A DNA stretch of 64,000 nucleotides from Flagellimonas sp947499585 (GTDB taxonomy: Bacteria > Bacteroidota > Bacteroidia > Flavobacteriales > Flavobacteriaceae), in the NCBI RefSeq assembly GCF_044596045.1, contig NZ_CP138995.1, positions 2,728,001 to 2,792,000 on the forward strand. Reading direction: 5' to 3'. Below the pieces are notes generated by a model, which saw only the letters and a program-made list of their open reading frames with translations, was not told the origin of the DNA and searched no databases. A program made the translations under genes and the position numbers. Shown here piece after piece: positions 60,208 to 64,000 of the stretch (its first letter is position 1; every line of letters starts with the position of its first letter).

Positions 60208-60870
60208 ATGATAAAGGCGAATAACATCCAAAAATACTATGGTGACCTTCAAGTTTTAAAAGGGGTTGATCTAGAGATAAAAAAAGGCGAAGTGGTATCC
60301 ATTGTTGGTGCATCTGGGGCCGGGAAAACCACATTGCTGCAGATTTTGGGCACCTTGGATTCCCCTTCCAACAAAAAGGAAAGTTCATTGTTAATTCATG
60401 ATACGGATGTTACTCAACTAAATGACAAGAATTTGGCTAGGTTTAGAAATGAACATATTGGATTTATTTTTCAGTTTCATCAATTATTACCAGAATTCAC
60501 CGCTTTAGAAAACGTCTGTATTCCAGCTTTTATAAAAAAAACTCCTAGGGCTCAAGCTGAAAAACGCGCAAAGGAGCTTCTAGACTTTTTAGGTCTTTCT
60601 GATAGATATGACCACAAACCCAACGCTTTATCCGGCGGTGAACAACAACGTGTGGCTGTAGCCCGCTCATTGATTAATAACCCTTCTGTGATTTTAGCAG
60701 ATGAGCCCAGTGGTAACCTAGATTCTGAAAGCGCAGATAACCTTCACCAACTTTTCTTTCAACTTCGTGATGAATTTGGACAAACCTTTGTTTTGGTGAC
60801 CCATAATCTAGAACTGGCCAACATGGCGGACAGAAAGCTAACCATGGTTGACGGATTGATTGTTTCTTGA
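60208..60870 (+). CDS. lolD: ABC transporter ATP-binding protein (LolD-type)
   Basis: A 220-residue ABC ATPase of the MacB/LolD group. Walker A VGASGAGKTTLLQILGTLD, Q-loop FIFQFHQLLPEFTALENV, signature LSGGEQQRVAVARSL, Walker B VILADEPSGNLD and switch His in VTHNLELA are all present. LolD drives lipoprotein extraction from the inner membrane; the LolE/LolC permease is not in the window, so a general MacB-type role cannot be excluded. It ends 4 bp before the next gene. Confidence 0.88.
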   Translation: MIKANNIQKYYGDLQVLKGVDLEIKKGEVVSIVGASGAGKTTLLQILGTLDSPSNKKESSLLIHDTDVTQLNDKNLARFRNEHIGFIFQFHQLLPEFTALENVCIPAFIKKTPRAQAEKRAKELLDFLGLSDRYDHKPNALSGGEQQRVAVARSLINNPSVILADEPSGNLDSESADNLHQLFFQLRDEFGQTFVLVTHNLELANMADRKLTMVDGLIVS

Positions 60871-60874
60871 TCTT

Positions 60875-61639
60875 ATGACAAAATCCGAGCTGAAAGATTT
60901 TCTGGATGAAAAGGTAGTGCAATACAATAATCCCAAGTTCCTTGAAGATGATCCCCTACAGATTCCACATCGTTTTTCAAAAAAGGAAGATATAGAAATC
61001 AGTGGTTTTTTAACTGCTACCATAGCCTGGGGAAACCGAAAGAGCATCATAAACAATGCCTCGCGAATGATGGAGCTTTTAGATAATGCTCCTTATGATT
61101 TTGTTTTAAATCACACCGATACAGATTTAGAAAAATTGGTTCCTTTTGTCCATAGAACATTTAATGGCAATGATTTGTGCTATTTTATCCAAAGCCTGCA
61201 AAACATATATACCAAACACAATGGGTTAGAAGCTGTTTTTGTGAAGCATCAGCAGAAAGATTCATTGCAATCCGCTATATCAAAATTTAAAGCCATTTTT
61301 TTTGAATTGCCACATCAAACCAGAACCATGAAACATGTTTCCGACCCTAACAAAGGGTCTGCCGCAAAACGCATCAATATGTTTTTACGCTGGATGGTTA
61401 GGGACAGCAACACCGGGGTTGATTTTGGTATTTGGAAGCAACTAAGCTCAAGCCAACTCTCATGTCCCCTAGATGTGCATTCTGGCAATGTCGCCCGAAA
61501 ACTAAAATTAGTAAAGCGGAAACAGAATGATGCCAAAGCTTTAGCTGAGTTGGATAAAAGCTTAAGAAAACTGGACTCAAAAGATCCAGTTAAATACGAT
61601 TTCGCACTTTTTGGACTTGGAGTTTTTGAAAAGTTTTAA
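60875..61639 (+). CDS. TIGR02757/DUF2400 family protein
   Basis: A 254-residue soluble helical protein: LKDFLDEKVVQYNNPKFLEDDPLQIPHRFSKKEDIEISGFLTATIAWGNRKSII, SAAKRINMFLRWMVRDSNTGVDFGIW and CPLDVHSGNVARKLKLVKRKQNDAKALAELDKSLRKLDSKDPVKYDFALFGLG. These match TIGR02757, a Bacteroidota/Chlorobi family related to DNA glycosylase-like helix-hairpin-helix proteins; the enzymatic role is unknown. The ATG at 60875, 4 bp after lolD, is the start that matches homologues. Its 3' end overlaps the convergent peroxidase by 4 bp. Confidence 0.9.
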   Translation: MTKSELKDFLDEKVVQYNNPKFLEDDPLQIPHRFSKKEDIEISGFLTATIAWGNRKSIINNASRMMELLDNAPYDFVLNHTDTDLEKLVPFVHRTFNGNDLCYFIQSLQNIYTKHNGLEAVFVKHQQKDSLQSAISKFKAIFFELPHQTRTMKHVSDPNKGSAAKRINMFLRWMVRDSNTGVDFGIWKQLSSSQLSCPLDVHSGNVARKLKLVKRKQNDAKALAELDKSLRKLDSKDPVKYDFALFGLGVFEKF

Positions 61640-63459
61640 TACACCTCTCCTACCTCAGTATCTGTAAGGGTTTTTATAAAGGCCACTAGTGCTTTCTCTT
61701 CTAATTCCGATAGTTGTAGATTATCAAAAGGAAGAGTTTGGTATGGTAAATCAAAGCCTAGCCCACCACCCCCACCAAGGTTGTAGAAATTGATTACTTC
61801 CTCCAAACTTTTATAAACTCCATTGTGCATATATGGTCCCGTTAGTTCTGCATTTCTAATTGTTGGAGTTTTAAACATCCCACGATGTACCTCCAATTCC
61901 TCATTATGCCTCCAATAAAACCCTAAATCATCATCTAATGTTTTGTTGCTAGAAGTTTCAGGCACACCAACAACTTCCTTTTCATGCTCCGTAAAGAATG
62001 GTGGAACCGTCCCATTTGTTAACGGTATAAAATGACAGGTAGCACAAAGTGCTTTGCCCATATATAAATTAAAGCCCAATTTTTCTTCTTCAGTAAAAGT
62101 GTCCTCCTCACTACGGATGTTTTTATCAAACTTAGAATTGAATGCGTTCAACGTTGAAATATAAGAGGATATGGCACGAATGATTTCCGTATTCCTAGCA
62201 GAAATTCCGCCATACGCATCTTTAAACAGTGGAATATATGTGGTGTCCGCTAAAATTTCTGTTGAAAATTCATGTACAGAACTATCAAACTCCTTATCAT
62301 TCGTAAATACAGATGTAATTTGATCTAATAAATTCGGAGATCTGCCATCCCAAAAAAAGCTTTGTTGAAAAGCTGCATTAATCAATGTTGGTGTATTTCG
62401 CTGCAATAACTTTCCGTTCTTATCCAAGTTTAAAGCTATTCCGTCTGCCCATGCTTTATTTGGATTATGGCATGTAACGCAGGCCATTTTTCCATTTTGG
62501 GACAGTTTGGGGTCAAAAAAAAGTTTCTTGCCCAATGCAATTTTTTTTTCTGTGGGGTTACGGTTGATGGCCGGTGTAAAAAACTCAACATTAAACGAAT
62601 CTTCTTCAAAAAAAGTTGGTGCATCAAAATTGAAGGGTTTGTTGTTTACTCCAACCCACAACTTACTTTCTTTACGTATGGCAACCCAATCTCTTGTAAT
62701 TGGATTCATATATTGCCGAATAAAAGTATAGCGGTCAAAGGTCTCAAAATTGGTGTTTGACTTAACAAAACCCACAGCCTTTTCTATATTGTTTTGAAAC
62801 TGCAAATCCAATTCTTGATTTTTATTTAGAATTATTTTTCCAATACTTTTAGTATAGACCTCTTTTAGACTTTCCAGGGAAACTATGGTTTCATTTAATC
62901 CAAGCTGGCTTACCGGTGTATCAAAACCAGAAATTGACAGACTAATAATCCGCATTAATTGTTGGTGGGTGGCAATAAAGAAACGTTGGGGAGTAACTTC
63001 TCTATCACGTATGTAGTTTTGAAGGTTTTTGAGCATCCCAATGGTAATTGAGACTTCCTCTTTATATCGTGTTTCACTTTCCTCACCTTCATAAATACTT
63101 TCTTCAATTTTTTGTAAACCTACTGGCAGTAATATCTTTTGACTATCATCAGTAACGACCGGAAGCGCAGGCCCATTGGCTCTATGCCCTACTCCAGGGT
63201 TAAGATATGAAGCATATGATTCTGCTTTTTTAAAGGAAATTCTTGCCTTTTGGAATACTACTTTTGCACCATCACTCGTCATTGGCAGTTTTGAGAGCTC
63301 ATCCAAAGCGGTTATGGCATCGGTAATATGCTTTAAATAATAGTCCTTAACGGGTTTCCAATCAACTTTGCTTTGTTCATTTGAAGCAATAACACTTTCT
63401 TTTGGCTTTTGCTTACAGCTGAGACTAAAAACCAATAAAACAACTAATAGGCGATTCAT
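61636..63459 (-). CDS. Imelysin-like/di-haem cytochrome c peroxidase fusion lipoprotein
   Basis: A 607-residue lipoprotein (lipobox LVFSLSC). The N-terminal half (about 30-290) is helical and resembles imelysin-like domains of iron/copper uptake proteins (AGAVYKARI-like heptads, GVGHRANGPALPVV). The C-terminal half is a MauG/cytochrome c peroxidase domain with two haem sites, CVTCH (about 327-331) and CATCH (about 472-476), and a distal KLSQNGKMACVTCHNPNKAWADG loop. The fusion points to periplasmic redox or metal handling. The start is the ATG at 63459, three codons into the longer frame, because it gives the lipobox. It follows a terminator after the phosphatase gene. Confidence 0.86.
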   Translation of the reverse strand: MNRLLVVLLVFSLSCKQKPKESVIASNEQSKVDWKPVKDYYLKHITDAITALDELSKLPMTSDGAKVVFQKARISFKKAESYASYLNPGVGHRANGPALPVVTDDSQKILLPVGLQKIEESIYEGEESETRYKEEVSITIGMLKNLQNYIRDREVTPQRFFIATHQQLMRIISLSISGFDTPVSQLGLNETIVSLESLKEVYTKSIGKIILNKNQELDLQFQNNIEKAVGFVKSNTNFETFDRYTFIRQYMNPITRDWVAIRKESKLWVGVNNKPFNFDAPTFFEEDSFNVEFFTPAINRNPTEKKIALGKKLFFDPKLSQNGKMACVTCHNPNKAWADGIALNLDKNGKLLQRNTPTLINAAFQQSFFWDGRSPNLLDQITSVFTNDKEFDSSVHEFSTEILADTTYIPLFKDAYGGISARNTEIIRAISSYISTLNAFNSKFDKNIRSEEDTFTEEEKLGFNLYMGKALCATCHFIPLTNGTVPPFFTEHEKEVVGVPETSSNKTLDDDLGFYWRHNEELEVHRGMFKTPTIRNAELTGPYMHNGVYKSLEEVINFYNLGGGGGLGFDLPYQTLPFDNLQLSELEEKALVAFIKTLTDTEVGEVY

Positions 63460-63474
63460 TTCTGGCAATTTTTT

Positions 63475-63506
63475 AAAGAAAGAAAGACCTCCATTAAAAA
63501 TGGAGG
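63475..63506 (-). terminator. Terminator between the PhoX-like gene and the peroxidase
   Basis: An 8-bp stem, CCTCCATT / AATGGAGG with a 3-base loop, followed on the minus strand by a pyrimidine-rich tract (TCTTTCTTTCTTT). It lies 25 bp after the upstream gene's stop and 16 bp before the peroxidase ATG, so the peroxidase may depend on read-through or its own promoter. Confidence 0.75.
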
Positions 63507-63530
63507 CCCTTACATTGATAATACTTAAAC

Positions 63531-64000
63531 TTATCTGGGGAGTCCTTTTAAAATAACTATTTGACCTCCTTGATCATCTTCTCTTGCACCGTTTGCTATA
63601 GCGGTTGCATTAGTTTCCATATCATGACCGTCAATATTCTTAAAATCATCACTTTCCCAATAATGAGGCTGTAGGTTCAACAAGAATGTATTTGGAACGC
63701 CTATTTTGTCCGATATATCCTCCAATGCTCCAAATTCTCCACTAAAACCGGTACTTCCATTAGGGTCGAGGTCTTGTCTAACTACTAATTCCAATACTGT
63801 TTTGATGTTGTTACCATCCAAATCGGACTGATAGATATATGCGGCATGCCCCCTATCAAAAGAGTTAGGGTCTTCCTGAACGTAAACAAAGTTTTCGGTA
63901 ACGGTAATGTTATCTGGACTTTGTAGGCTTGCTAAGTTTCCGTCCATATTATTGGTATCTGTATTACCGGAAATAATCTGTGTCAACTTTCCAGTAAGTG
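63531..64000 (-). CDS. PhoX/DUF839-like secreted protein, N-terminal part outside the window
   Basis: The frame is open to base 64000, so only the C-terminal ~155 residues are seen. They include SPDNITVTENFVYVQEDPN and AAYIYQSDLDGNNIKTVLEL, the pattern of PhoX/DUF839-type beta-propeller phosphatases, followed by DGHDMETNATAIANG. Full-length members are secreted calcium/iron phosphatases or related lactonase-like proteins. A terminator hairpin follows its stop. Identification is limited by the missing N-terminus. Confidence 0.6.
   Translation of the reverse strand, partial: LTGKLTQIISGNTDTNNMDGNLASLQSPDNITVTENFVYVQEDPNSFDRGHAAYIYQSDLDGNNIKTVLELVVRQDLDPNGSTGFSGEFGALEDISDKIGVPNTFLLNLQPHYWESDDFKNIDGHDMETNATAIANGAREDDQGGQIVILKGLPR

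Noticed and set aside
1..64000. Search for tRNA, rRNA, CRISPR repeats, insertion sequences, integrases, toxin-antitoxin or defence genes
   Set aside because: No such features could be supported; no long direct repeats, no transposase or integrase motifs and no cloverleaf-forming gap were seen.

Overview
The window reads as a chromosomal stretch of a marine-type member of the Flavobacteriaceae (Bacteroidota). The DNA is AT-rich. Several gene starts are preceded by the Bacteroidota promoter element TAnnTTTG, and few genes have clear Shine-Dalgarno sites. The gene content is diagnostic: a PorX-type response regulator with a PglZ domain (type IX secretion), fused LpxC-FabZ, bifunctional HisB and HisIE, the HD-lpxD-lpxC/fabZ-lpxA-efp-lpxD2-sucD order, and many small flavobacterial DUF proteins. 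I found no rRNA, tRNA, insertion sequence, prophage, CRISPR array or secretion-toxin locus. This is mostly a core-genome region with dense coding.

Layout. 1-2.8 kb: a truncated conserved protein, a DUF2461 protein and a translationally coupled cysteine pair (cysE-cysM). 2.8-10.8 kb: two overlapping membrane-anchored alpha/beta hydrolases, a DUF418 membrane protein, a MoxR/ChlI-like ATPase with a VWA partner, a DUF1853 protein and a beta-barrel protein. 10.8-19.4 kb: a complete histidine operon on the minus strand (hisG, D, C, B, H, A, F, IE) with two GNAT genes and one DinB gene inserted. It is preceded by a previously unlisted 18-residue leader peptide with four consecutive His codons, a terminator hairpin and a plausible antiterminator. 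19.4-30 kb: prohibitin, a VWA membrane protein, fabG, sucD and the lipid A/EF-P operon headed by an HD hydrolase. 30-37.3 kb: porX, tsaE, a 45-residue exported peptide with its own promoter and terminator, alanine dehydrogenase, proline dehydrogenase and aroB.

37.3-48.4 kb: DinB, an Lrp regulator, an M14 peptidase, an XRE regulator with a row of related operator-like sites upstream, TerC, a sterol-desaturase-like enzyme, topoisomerase IV (parE-parC) and ychF. 48.4-54.2 kb: a stand-alone receiver protein, a 42-residue membrane protein, an arginase-family enzyme, and a divergent locus of ferredoxin versus LuxC-like acyl-CoA reductase-serC-serA sharing a perfect palindrome. 54.2-58.5 kb: small envelope proteins and a probable metal-uptake set (short His/Cys exported protein, TonB-dependent receptor, lipoprotein). 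58.5-64 kb: folE, msrA, lolD, a TIGR02757 protein, an imelysin-like/di-haem peroxidase fusion, and the 3' end of a PhoX/DUF839-like gene that runs off the window.

The most interesting non-coding structures are the his attenuator (19.2-19.36 kb), the phased sites upstream of the XRE gene (39.6-39.87 kb), the palindrome between ferredoxin and acyl-CoA reductase (50.28-50.30 kb) and the isolated exported-peptide unit (32.08-32.37 kb). No clearly new multi-gene defence or mobile system is visible.
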